A program made the position numbers and the translations under genes. A stretch of 64,000 nt of DNA, taken from NCBI RefSeq assembly GCF_004217555.1, contig NZ_SHKW01000001.1, positions 3,844,001 to 3,908,000 of the forward strand. The letters are read 5' to 3'. The notes beneath the pieces are model-generated. The model worked only from the letters and a program-made list of their open reading frames with translations. It had not been told where the DNA came from and did not search any database. Origin of the DNA: Edaphobacter modestus (lineage in GTDB: Bacteria > Acidobacteriota > Terriglobia > Terriglobales > Acidobacteriaceae). Of this stretch, positions 8,716 through 16,680 are shown piece after piece; the stretch's first letter is position 1, and each line of letters opens with the position of its first letter.

Positions 8716-10089
8716 GTGGCAGATTCGATCAACGCTTCAGATATCCAGGTAAACCGTGGCTTTCTTTGGAGGGTTTCGTTTATCTCCGGATTAGGCGGAA
8801 TCCTCTACGGATATGACATGGGCATCATCGCCGCGGCTCTCATCTTTATCCGAGGATCGTTTGCTCTCTCGACAAGGATGCAGGAGCTTGTTGTTAGCAT
8901 CGTTCTGATTGGAGCCATGCTGGGAGCAATCATCGGAGGCGGCGTAGCAGACCGCATCGGCAGACGTGCGACGCTGTTGTGGGGTGGGTGCCTGTTTGTC
9001 GTGGGCTCGATTCTTGCTCAGTTATCGCCAAACATTATGACACTGATGGCTGCTCGCGCCCTGCTGGGGTTGGCTATTGGATTCACCTCTGTAACGGCTC
9101 CGGTGTATATCTCGGAGCTGTCTCCACCGCAGTCCCGAGGGCGTTTGATCAGTCTGTATCAGTTCGCGCTGACACTTGGCATCGCCTTGGCAAATGTTGT
9201 CGGCTATTGGCTGGCGGCTGGACAGGCGTGGCGAACCATGTTCGGCCTGGGCGTGTTGCCCGCCGTACTATTTCTTATCCTCGTACTCACACTGCCCGAA
9301 AGTCCGCGGTGGCTATTTTCCGTGGGCCGCATGGAGCAGGCACATTCTGTTTTACGTACCTACACCAACGAGGCGGGCGGCCGATTGCTATTGGAGGATA
9401 TCCAGTCGGCTCTGCAGGCAAAGGTTGATAAGCGCTGGAGTTCACTCTGGAGTCCGGCGGCTCGCGGCGCGCTGGTGGTCGCAGTTGGTTTTACCGTTCT
9501 GCAGCAGGTTACGGGAATCAATACGATCATCTACTACGGTCCGCAGATATTCTCGCTCGCAGGTATTACTGCGGATAAAAGTGCCATCTTTGCCACACTG
9601 ATCGTAGCGGTCACGAATATGGTGTTCACTGTCGTCGCCATGGTACTGGTCGATCGTCTGGGTAGGAAGCCTCTGCTCTACGCCGGAGTGGGCGGGATGA
9701 CCGTCTCCTTGTTTGTGCTCGCCTACGCCTTTCACCATCAGGAACTCTTTAGGGCTTCGCTGGGAGCTGTTGCGACAGCCTGTCTCGTGTTTTATATCGC
9801 GTGCTTCGCTTTCAGCATGGGACCGATTGCATGGATTCTTGTCTCTGAGGTATTTCCCCTGCAGGTGCGGGCTCGCGGCGTAGCAGCAGCAACAATTGGA
9901 TCAGGCGCTTCGAACTTTGTAGTGTCCGCTACCTTTCTGTCACTGATCAAATCTGCGGGCAATGCGGCTACATTCGCGACCTATGGCTTCTTCTGCATCG
10001 TGACCCTATTTTTCGTCAGGTTTATCGTGCCGGAGACGAAGGGCCGAGAACTTGAGAGCATCAGTACGAAAACTGCGGATGCAGCCTGA
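8716..10089 (+). CDS. MFS sugar porter family transporter
   Basis: A 457-residue, 12-helix sugar:proton symporter of the XylE/GLUT type. Sugar-porter signatures are in place: 'DRIGRRATL' after TM2, 'PESPRWLFSVGR' after TM6, 'QQVTGINTIIYYGP' in TM7, 'VDRLGRKPLL' after TM8 and 'PETKGRELE' at the C-terminus. The start is GTG 8716 with a strong GAGGGAGGAA site just upstream. It sits between the SIS and ROK genes, which suggests it imports the sugar those two process. Its final codons lie in a 20-bp tandem duplication. Confidence 0.93.
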   Translation: MADSINASDIQVNRGFLWRVSFISGLGGILYGYDMGIIAAALIFIRGSFALSTRMQELVVSIVLIGAMLGAIIGGGVADRIGRRATLLWGGCLFVVGSILAQLSPNIMTLMAARALLGLAIGFTSVTAPVYISELSPPQSRGRLISLYQFALTLGIALANVVGYWLAAGQAWRTMFGLGVLPAVLFLILVLTLPESPRWLFSVGRMEQAHSVLRTYTNEAGGRLLLEDIQSALQAKVDKRWSSLWSPAARGALVVAVGFTVLQQVTGINTIIYYGPQIFSLAGITADKSAIFATLIVAVTNMVFTVVAMVLVDRLGRKPLLYAGVGGMTVSLFVLAYAFHHQELFRASLGAVATACLVFYIACFAFSMGPIAWILVSEVFPLQVRARGVAAATIGSGASNFVVSATFLSLIKSAGNAATFATYGFFCIVTLFFVRFIVPETKGRELESISTKTADAA

Positions 10090-10107
10090 AAACTGCGGAT
10101 GCAGCCT
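10068..10107. repeat. 20-bp tandem duplication over the transporter stop codon
   Basis: GAAAACTGCGGATGCAGCCT is present twice (10068-10087, 10088-10107). The stop TGA of the porter is formed at the junction, so the second copy is untranslated. It looks like a recent slippage duplication. Confidence 0.9.
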
Positions 10108-10129
10108 GACCGAAGATCGGGCCTGATGG

Positions 10130-11101
10130 ATGATGGCTGTTATGAGTGATGACGCAATGAGATTGAATGTGGGCAATTATGTTATTGGCATCGACATCGG
10201 AGGGACAAACCTTCGCCTGGCTGTCGCAGATGACAGAGGCTCTATCCTCGCTCGCTGGTCGTCACTGACGACGGGCCACCGCGGCGCTGAGGCAATTGTC
10301 GATCTGATCTGCAGCGGTATAAACCATGTGCTGGAACAGGCGGGATTGCCGAAGAGCGCGTTGAAGGCAGTTGGCGCAGGTGTTCCCGGTGTTACGAATG
10401 TCGATGCGGGACTCGTGATTGCGACGTCTTATCTGCTCGGATGGAGAGACGTCCCTCTACGGGAGTTGCTTGAAGCAAGGTTAGGCGTGCCGGCCGTGGT
10501 GGATAACGATGTCAATGTGGCAGCGTTTGGTGAAGGCCGTATGGGGGCAGCCAGGGACACCAGAGACTTTGTCTTTCTTGCGATAGGCACGGGAATCGGC
10601 GCGGGTATCATTCTCGACGGAAAGCTCTTTCGTGGAATGAACTGGTCAGCTGGAGAGGTCGGTTACATGCTTGTGCCCGGCGTATCGGAAGAGCCGGTGG
10701 AACGTGGCAAACCGGGACCTATCGAAAGCCTGATCGGAGGAGAAGGCATCAGAGAGCAGTGGCAGCTTGAGTGGGAGGAGGGCAAGACTTCGCTTCCTCG
10801 AGAGGCCAGTGCGACTCAGATCTTCGATGGTGCAGGCAAGGGTGATACTTTAGCCCAAAAGATGCTCGATAGATGCGCCCGCATACTCGGTTATACGATC
10901 TACAACCTCTCCGTTGTTTTTAATTGTCCTCTCGTCGTGCTTGGTGGCAGCGTTGCGATGCATGAGGGATTGTGCGTCGCGACCCGTCAGTTTATGGAGA
11001 GATGGGGTGGACGGTTCGAAGTGGAGATCAGACGCAGTGAACTCGGAACCGATGCGCAGCTTGCAGGAGCTATTTGTCTGGCACTCGATTCGGCGAAGTG
11101 A
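10130..11101 (+). CDS. ROK-family sugar kinase
   Basis: A 323-residue cytoplasmic sugar kinase. The N-terminal phosphate-binding loop is 'GIDIGGTNLRLAV' (residues about 16-28), the catalytic Asp is in 'VVDNDVNVAAFGE', and the second phosphate motif is 'IGTGIGAGI'. The usual ROK zinc site (CxCGxxGCxE) after 'AGEVGY' is absent; that stretch reads through 'VPGVSEEPVERG' without cysteines. The ROK regulator at 58.6 kb lacks it in the same way. The start is uncertain among ATG 10130, 10133 and 10142; none has a strong ribosome site. The substrate is probably the sugar brought in by the adjacent porter. Confidence 0.88.
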   Translation: MMAVMSDDAMRLNVGNYVIGIDIGGTNLRLAVADDRGSILARWSSLTTGHRGAEAIVDLICSGINHVLEQAGLPKSALKAVGAGVPGVTNVDAGLVIATSYLLGWRDVPLRELLEARLGVPAVVDNDVNVAAFGEGRMGAARDTRDFVFLAIGTGIGAGIILDGKLFRGMNWSAGEVGYMLVPGVSEEPVERGKPGPIESLIGGEGIREQWQLEWEEGKTSLPREASATQIFDGAGKGDTLAQKMLDRCARILGYTIYNLSVVFNCPLVVLGGSVAMHEGLCVATRQFMERWGGRFEVEIRRSELGTDAQLAGAICLALDSAK

Positions 11102-11146
11102 GATCTCCGGCGCGCAGTGACGGGGTCTTCCTGGGTAAGCTTCGCG

Positions 11147-11932
11147 CTATTGGTTGGCTGCCCAAAAGATTGCGTTGCGAAATAGCTGTACGAAGTTTGG
11201 ATCGTCAAACAATACCGCATGATGGCCCATGAAGATGTAAACATTTCTGGCCTTGTAGTGTTCATTTGTCCAGACGATGGGATGGTCACCGCCCATCTTG
11301 ATCATACTGTTCGGCTCATAGGTAGATTCATCGACGGTCGCGAGGACGTGCACCTGGGAGCGGGGTGAATGGTTCCATGTGTACCACTCTTCCTTCTGGA
11401 TGACGAAGGAGGATGGCAGTCCCTTCGTAACCGGATGTGGACCGGGCTCGATTCTTACGGTAGCCTTCGCGAAATTAGGAATGTAGCTGGTGAAACGGAT
11501 GCCGCCGAGAAAGTTGGAAAACCACGGTGACATGGGATACCCATCGAAGTCGCCCAGCAGTGCAGCATGGTGAAAGCCTATCCATCCACCCTTGCCGTTC
11601 GTGATGTAATCCTCGAAGGCCTTTTGCGCAGTGGGCGTCCATCGATAGGGTGGATAATTCAGTTGAATGAACAGCCGGTATTTTGCAAGAAATGCTTCAT
11701 CGATCGGATCCGTGGAAGAGATGTAATCCACGGCAAAGTCGTTTTCAGCAGCTAGCTTCGAAAGATATTGCTTGGCTGCGTCAACAAAACCCTGATGATC
11801 ACCCTGTACCGTCTCAGCCATAGCTACGACGCGAAACTTGACGGGATGCGCCCCGCTTTGGGCGAAGGCGAACGAGGAGCAAACGAGAAGAAGCAGCAGA
11901 ACTGTTTTTATGACTGAATATGACCGGCGCAT
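11147..11932 (-). CDS. ThuA-domain protein, secreted (second copy)
   Basis: A 261-residue ThuA-family protein with signal peptide (KTVLLLLLVCSSFAFAQ). Conserved features are 'FIQLNYPPYRWT', 'KGGWIGFHHAALLGD', 'PHPVTKGLPSSF', 'KEEWYTW' and 'YKARNVYIFMGHHAVLFDD'. It is only distantly similar to the ThuA protein at 4.5-5.3 kb, so the two belong to different subgroups. It converges with the ROK kinase (45 bp between stops) and has no obvious operon partner. Two ThuA genes close to a putative sugar-3-dehydrogenase are consistent with keto-sugar metabolism (inference). Confidence 0.8.
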   Translation of the reverse strand: MRRSYSVIKTVLLLLLVCSSFAFAQSGAHPVKFRVVAMAETVQGDHQGFVDAAKQYLSKLAAENDFAVDYISSTDPIDEAFLAKYRLFIQLNYPPYRWTPTAQKAFEDYITNGKGGWIGFHHAALLGDFDGYPMSPWFSNFLGGIRFTSYIPNFAKATVRIEPGPHPVTKGLPSSFVIQKEEWYTWNHSPRSQVHVLATVDESTYEPNSMIKMGGDHPIVWTNEHYKARNVYIFMGHHAVLFDDPNFVQLFRNAIFWAANQ

Positions 11933-12093
11933 GGAATCACTCTATATCGGATGCAGCATTATTGTTCTATCTCATGATTGATGTCTGTCTCGGATTGACC
12001 TGCTGGAACGCCTTGGTTACGATGTGGGGCTAAGGATCACTACAAAAGCATCTCAGATTCGCATCAAGAACCTTCTTAAACGGAGAAACCACC

Positions 12094-13080
12094 CTGAAGC
12101 CTATACGCCTTCTCGCCGTATTTTTTCTGCTGACCAATGTGTGTGTGGCAGAACTGCCGGATTTGTACAAGCACGTCGATCGAGTGATCTGGCTTGTTCA
12201 GGATATCGACAAGATCAAACCTGCCTGGGTCGCAATCGGACTATCCGATGTAAAGGAGTATTCCAATATCGAGTACACCGGCGAGTATCACGGTAAGCCA
12301 ACCACAATCTACACCTGGGAGATCACCGGCCGCCTTGGCAACTTAAACATTGAGATGATTCAGCCTGCGGAAGGGCAACTGAATGCATTCAACGATTTCC
12401 TCTCCAAGCATGGAGATGGGATCTTCGCTATCGTCCACGAAGTCTCCACTCAAAAGGAGATGAAGGACGAAATCGAGCGTATGCAAGGGTTAGGTGTCGG
12501 CGTTCTTCAGCAATTAACCGGCAAAAGAAACAACGCGCCGGTTAATTTCACATACTTCGACACAGAACCGCAAGGCAAGTTCGTTCTAGGGTTGATCCAA
12601 AATCCTGATAGCTCTTCTCGAAATGCACAAGACCCCGGCATAACGGTCTCCCATATCGCTCCGGTCATTCGTGAGTCTGCATCCGTCTCTGCCTTCTGGC
12701 AGAAACTAGGCTTTCCTGCATTCCACATCGAGCACGCAACGCCGCGGGAAGATTCGCGCTACCACGGTAAGCCACTCTGGCTGACGTTCGACGTAGGCTA
12801 TCAGCACCACACGCAGTTCAATTACGAATGGATCATTCCGCCGATGGAGCCGCCGAATATCTATGCGGATTTCCTGAAAGCCCATCAGGAAGGCATTCAG
12901 CACATCGGTCTTCCCGCGAAAGACCTGAGTCAGGCCATAAGCACTTACGAAAAACTTGGCTATCACGTGAAGCAATCAGGCGCATGGGGCGACGTAGGCC
13001 AAATAAACTCAGGACAATACGCTTACATGGATACCGACACGGCAGGCGGGGTTTCCGTAGAACTCCTTCATGCCTATTGA
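12094..13080 (+). CDS. Secreted VOC-superfamily (glyoxalase/dioxygenase fold) protein, probable CTG start
   Basis: Two VOC modules are visible: about residues 22-150 ('VDRVIWLVQDIDK' to 'EIERMQGLGVGV') and 185-328 ('SHIAPVIRESASVS' to 'GQYAYMDTDTAGG'). Other family members are lyases, dioxygenases or fosfomycin-type resistance proteins; no function can be assigned here. The first conventional in-frame start is GTG 12139. Reading from CTG 12094 adds an excellent signal peptide (KPIRLLAVFFLLTNVCVA), and GGAG sits 8 bp before that CTG. No ATG, GTG or TTG exists between the upstream stop at 12031 and 12094. I therefore favour the CTG start (328 residues). Neighbours do not clarify its role. Confidence 0.75.
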   Translation: MKPIRLLAVFFLLTNVCVAELPDLYKHVDRVIWLVQDIDKIKPAWVAIGLSDVKEYSNIEYTGEYHGKPTTIYTWEITGRLGNLNIEMIQPAEGQLNAFNDFLSKHGDGIFAIVHEVSTQKEMKDEIERMQGLGVGVLQQLTGKRNNAPVNFTYFDTEPQGKFVLGLIQNPDSSSRNAQDPGITVSHIAPVIRESASVSAFWQKLGFPAFHIEHATPREDSRYHGKPLWLTFDVGYQHHTQFNYEWIIPPMEPPNIYADFLKAHQEGIQHIGLPAKDLSQAISTYEKLGYHVKQSGAWGDVGQINSGQYAYMDTDTAGGVSVELLHAY

Positions 13081-13775
13081 ACGTAGGCTAACAATATTGG
13101 GGCAGACACGCCTGTTCGTCTGTCCAGGAATCGTCATCCCACCGATGCCGCTCTGAAATGATCGTCGTCTCGTGCGAAGTGCAAGACGGAGTTGCAGATC
13201 ACGACATCGTCAAATGCTTCCGAATAAGTCATCCGCTCAATTGGCCAACCTGGAAATTCTCAGGAGGGAGTCCAGTTCCCAAAGCTTCGAAAACACCTAT
13301 GCGCGGCTGGCGGAGCGCTTCTACTCGCGGCTTCACCCAGTTGCATCAGACAACTTCCGCGCCCATACCCGCACCCGACATCAAGCATCTTCTCATCAAC
13401 CAAAAACCATTCCGAACCATCCCCGATTACATACCGATCACTAACCCTCCCGACTTCAGAGCAGTTAGGGTGTGGTGACCGCAAACGCCTTTCGCCTTGT
13501 CACCTAAGAACACATGAGAGAATTTTTGAGATGACAGGGAAGTGCGAACGTAAAGAATATTTACTCTTGTCTACGCAAAATAAGTCGACGTGAAGCGGGC
13601 CGACTGGCTCGACCACACGCTGCCGGGATCGTGTGGGGTCCGTCGCGTGAAAGGAGCGAAGCTCTTCTTTCCCGAGGAGATGCCGGAGATGATCGCCGAG
13701 GAGGCACTGAGCTCTGGGGCATCTCGCCGCTGCCAGGCAGGTTGCTGTAGCAGCAGGGAATCCTATACTTGAAGG
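13081..13775. other. Intergenic region with decayed coding remnants
   Basis: 695 bp without an intact gene. The left half holds a broken methyltransferase on the minus strand (separate entry). The right half (13500-13775) shows no recognisable gene; a long minus-strand frame there continues antisense into the membrane/TPR gene and looks like a GC-bias shadow. The promoter for the gene at 13776 should be near its end. Confidence 0.5.
13134..13410 (-). pseudogene. Relic of a class I SAM-dependent methyltransferase
   Basis: In one minus-strand frame two methyltransferase pieces occur. 'MLDVGCGYGRG' (around 13360-13395) matches motif I (SAM-binding). 'PIERMTYSEAFDDVVICNSV' followed by 'LHFARDDDHF' (around 13165-13245) matches the motif IV/post-motif region of small methyltransferases. 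They are separated by an in-frame TGA at about 13261-13263, and a second TGA at 13134 ends the frame before the C-terminal half. The middle stretch between the pieces is not recognisable. The most likely explanation is a decayed gene fragment. Confidence 0.6.
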
Positions 13776-16022
13776 ATGGAGCAGGAAAGTCAGCCGCACA
13801 TCGAACGGAGGCGGCAATATAGTTGGTGGATTGGGCTGCTGGCTCTTCTCTACGCCTTCATCGCTGGCATGCGCACGACGGTCGACTTCGACCTCGGCTG
13901 GCAGATGGCAGCCGGGCGTTACGTCCTCGAGCACCACGCCATCCCGCGCATCGACATCTTCTCCTACACCATCGCTGGAGCAAGCTGGTTCTATCCACCG
14001 CTGCCCGGAGTGCTCTTCTATCTTCTCTTTCGTGCAGGTGACTACGCCGCAATCTCGTGGCTGTGCGCCGGCGCGGTCGTAACCTGTGTGTTCCTCTTGA
14101 TCTACCGCCGAGGCCTGCTGGCTCGCGTTCTGGTGCTCCTCGCCGTTCCGGTCATCGCGTCCGAGACGATGCCGCGTGCCAGCCTCTTCACGATGCTGCT
14201 GGTGGCCGCGGTAGGCCGGCTGCTTGTAAGCCACGCCGAAGGCAGACGAGTCCCGCTGTGGCTGCTTCCGCTCGGAATGGTGTTGTGGACCAACCTGCAT
14301 CCTGGCTTTGTCGCAGGCCTGGCGATGATGCTTGGCTACTGCGTCGTTGAGCTGGGCGAGATGATCGCAACGGAACGTCGCGCTGCAGCAATGGCAAGGC
14401 TGCGCGCCGCTGCGCCGTGGATGCTGCTAAGCCTTCCTGCGATGCTCGTAAATCCGTTCGGTGTACGCATGCTGCGTGTTGTCTTCGATCAGCAGCGAGC
14501 GATCACGTGGCAGTCAGTGCTCCTTGAAGAGTGGCAGCCAGTCCGGCTCAGTCAGGCCATTAACGAACTCGGCTGGCGCAGCGCGGACGGCGCTGTGTGG
14601 TGGCTGTTGCTGATCTCCGCTGCGCTGACGATCGCGCTGCTGATCAATCGCCGCTGGGGAGCGGCGATTGTCATTGTGGGAGCATGGTCAGCATTTATCG
14701 CACACAGCCGCATGGAAGGCGCGTGCGTGTTGATCGTATGCCTGATTGGCGGCGCGACTCTCGACTCCTTTGAAAGCGAGCGTGTGTTTCAGCGACCCAA
14801 TACAGACCGCACAGCAAAGGCTGTCGGTGTCGCGCTCGCAGCGATCATGACACTGCTTGTCGCCGTGCGCAGCTACGACATCGTCACAAACCGTGCATCG
14901 TTGGCCGACGGCCAAATCACGCTCTTCGGCACGGGGTCATCGTGGTGGATTCCGCAGAGGGCCGTCGATGCGCTCGAGCAACTGCATCCTGCAGGCAACG
15001 TCTTCGCTCCATTCGATCTCGGCAGCTATCTCGTCTTTCGCGTCGGCGATCAGTACAAGGACTTCGCCGACGGCCGCGCCGTTCCTTTTGGACGAGCGTT
15101 GATCGAAGAGCAGCAGCGGCTCACGGCAACTCCACTCGACGACCCGTTGTGGACCGCGGCATCGCAGCGATACAACATTCAGGCGGCCATCTTTCCTCTC
15201 TCCCGACTTATGGCGCTGGGTGAGGCTCCGCTCGCCCAGGACTGCGTAAGCACTGGATGGGCCGCAGTCTACATGGATTCGACGGCGATCATCCTCGCGC
15301 GCCGCTCGCCGCAGAACGCCGCCCTCATCGCGCGCACTGCAATCGACTGCCGCACACACGACCTGCTACGCGAGATGGCGACAGAGAACCCGAGCCGGCT
15401 CGCGCGCATGAATAACTACCAGCAGATGGCCAACACAGCCGCAATCTATGCCGCGCTCGGCCGAACGCAGGATGCAGTGGAGGCAATGCGGCGTGCTAAA
15501 GCGATCACGATGCTGCCGGACCCTTCGCTGCTCTTCGTGAGAGCGCAGATCGCCGCCGCCATGGGCGCACCGCAGGTGGCCGAGGCGCTGTTGCGTCAGG
15601 CACTCGCAGCAGAGCCAAGCGACGCCAGTTGGTACAACCTTGCTCTGCTGCTCGCCAGCCAGCAGCGCTACAACGAAGCCGTCGCCGCGCTCGAGCGCGC
15701 TGCACACCTCTCGCAGCAGCCCTACGACCGCTACCTGCTCGCAGGGCAGATGCTGCTCGCCGGCCGCGACCCCGCACAATCGCTTGCCTACTTCGACCGT
15801 GCGACGCAGGCAAGTCCATACGCACAACAGCAGGGCGCCGCAGCGCGTGAGTTCCGCGCCGCCACCGCAACTGGACGCGCCGAGGCCTACCTCGCCACGA
15901 ACCGTCTCACCGACGCGATCACGCAGCAGAAGCTGGCTGTCGCCGAGACACCCGACGATCGCCAAAGACAGGAGCTGCTGAAAAAACTCTGTGGCGTTCC
16001 CGGCTCCGACTGCACACCGTAG
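13776..16022 (+). CDS. Polytopic membrane protein with C-terminal TPR-like repeats
   Basis: 748 residues. Residues about 18-345 carry roughly eight to ten hydrophobic helices, beginning 'WWIGLLALLYAFIAGM', with an acidic loop 'TTVDFDLGWQMAAGRYV' after the first. A D/E-containing first loop is what GT-C fold glycosyltransferases show, so a lipid-linked sugar or mannosyl-transferase-like role is possible but unproven. Residues about 545-735 contain TPR-like helices ('NTAAIYAALGRTQDAVEAMR', 'LALLLASQQRYNEAVAALER', 'AYLATNRLTDAI'). The start is ATG 13776 and the ribosome site is weak. It stands alone between a relic region and the sensor kinase operon. Confidence 0.75.
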   Translation: MEQESQPHIERRRQYSWWIGLLALLYAFIAGMRTTVDFDLGWQMAAGRYVLEHHAIPRIDIFSYTIAGASWFYPPLPGVLFYLLFRAGDYAAISWLCAGAVVTCVFLLIYRRGLLARVLVLLAVPVIASETMPRASLFTMLLVAAVGRLLVSHAEGRRVPLWLLPLGMVLWTNLHPGFVAGLAMMLGYCVVELGEMIATERRAAAMARLRAAAPWMLLSLPAMLVNPFGVRMLRVVFDQQRAITWQSVLLEEWQPVRLSQAINELGWRSADGAVWWLLLISAALTIALLINRRWGAAIVIVGAWSAFIAHSRMEGACVLIVCLIGGATLDSFESERVFQRPNTDRTAKAVGVALAAIMTLLVAVRSYDIVTNRASLADGQITLFGTGSSWWIPQRAVDALEQLHPAGNVFAPFDLGSYLVFRVGDQYKDFADGRAVPFGRALIEEQQRLTATPLDDPLWTAASQRYNIQAAIFPLSRLMALGEAPLAQDCVSTGWAAVYMDSTAIILARRSPQNAALIARTAIDCRTHDLLREMATENPSRLARMNNYQQMANTAAIYAALGRTQDAVEAMRRAKAITMLPDPSLLFVRAQIAAAMGAPQVAEALLRQALAAEPSDASWYNLALLLASQQRYNEAVAALERAAHLSQQPYDRYLLAGQMLLAGRDPAQSLAYFDRATQASPYAQQQGAAAREFRAATATGRAEAYLATNRLTDAITQQKLAVAETPDDRQRQELLKKLCGVPGSDCTP

Positions 16023-16593
16023 CTCTCGCTTACGAGAATCCCACTCCGTGGGCCGCGCCGAGTTCCATGGCACACAAGGCGCAGTGTGCTCCACTTCGAG
16101 CATAGAGGCCCGCCTGGAGTGCGTATGCGTGCGGTTGTGGTCAGATGTCCTTTTAGCAGACAACGCCATCTTTTCGACCGCTCCTGTGGTGTAAGGCGCG
16201 GCTCTGCAGCATAGCATGTTTAGCACGTTTCAGACGCCGTCCAGAGGAAGAGTCTCTAACTCACCGGGAGAATCTGGACCAGGATCCCGAAGCCGCGATC
16301 GACTTCGAATTCGCTACAGGTATGAGGCTTTTTCCAAAAGTCTGTTCTTTGAACCAAAGTACGCAGGATTCGGAGAAGTGGATGAGAGACGAAAGAGGGA
16401 TGCATTCAACTTCGAATTGAACTCCTCCGGCAAGAATGGAGCGGAGTTCGAAGGTGGATGGACGCCAGCAAAGTATCGGGCATTTGCAAAGCGGATCGAT
16501 CAACATCCCGACAATTTGAAGATGACGCGGGAGGAGTTCAGCGCGGAGCTTGCTCGTCGTGAAGGTCAGTCGCACGAATCTGACCGAAATAGA
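16023..16593. other. Intergenic region, one doubtful ORF
   Basis: About 570 bp between convergent genes. The only candidate is the low-confidence reading frame at 16216-16680. I see no clear terminator, repeat or RNA. Confidence 0.4.
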
Positions 16594-16680
16594 TCACGAG
16601 ACCAGCTCGCGTACGGAGCTCGTGAGCGGAAGCCGCAATTCGGCCCTGCAACCGCTCGTTCCGTCGGAGCGGTTGCGTAG
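16216..16680 (+). CDS. Doubtful hypothetical protein
   Basis: A 154-residue frame rich in Arg, Glu and Ser. The middle ('GGWTPAKYRAFAKRIDQHPD', 'MTREEFSAELARREG') looks helical and protein-like, but the first 30 residues are low-complexity and the last 29 codons overlap the 3' end of the sensor kinase on the other strand. There is no ribosome site worth naming. It may be a real small cytoplasmic protein with a later start or a chance frame. Confidence 0.25.
   Translation: MFSTFQTPSRGRVSNSPGESGPGSRSRDRLRIRYRYEAFSKSLFFEPKYAGFGEVDERRKRDAFNFELNSSGKNGAEFEGGWTPAKYRAFAKRIDQHPDNLKMTREEFSAELARREGQSHESDRNRSRDQLAYGARERKPQFGPATARSVGAVA

Noticed and set aside
12000..12090. Short stretch reading like the end of an XRE-type antitoxin ('DLLERLGYDVGLRITTKA')
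   Set aside because: It is only ~30 codons, with no helix-turn-helix, start or partner toxin nearby. It may be a gene remnant but the support is too thin.
13500..14300. 266-codon minus-strand frame across the membrane/TPR gene start
   Set aside because: It is Gln/Glu/His-rich, without motifs, and conflicts with a plus-strand membrane protein showing clear helices.
15366..16226. 286-codon minus-strand frame over the TPR region
   Set aside because: The TPR-like repeats on the plus strand explain the coding signal; the antisense product is Cys/Arg-rich and unstructured.
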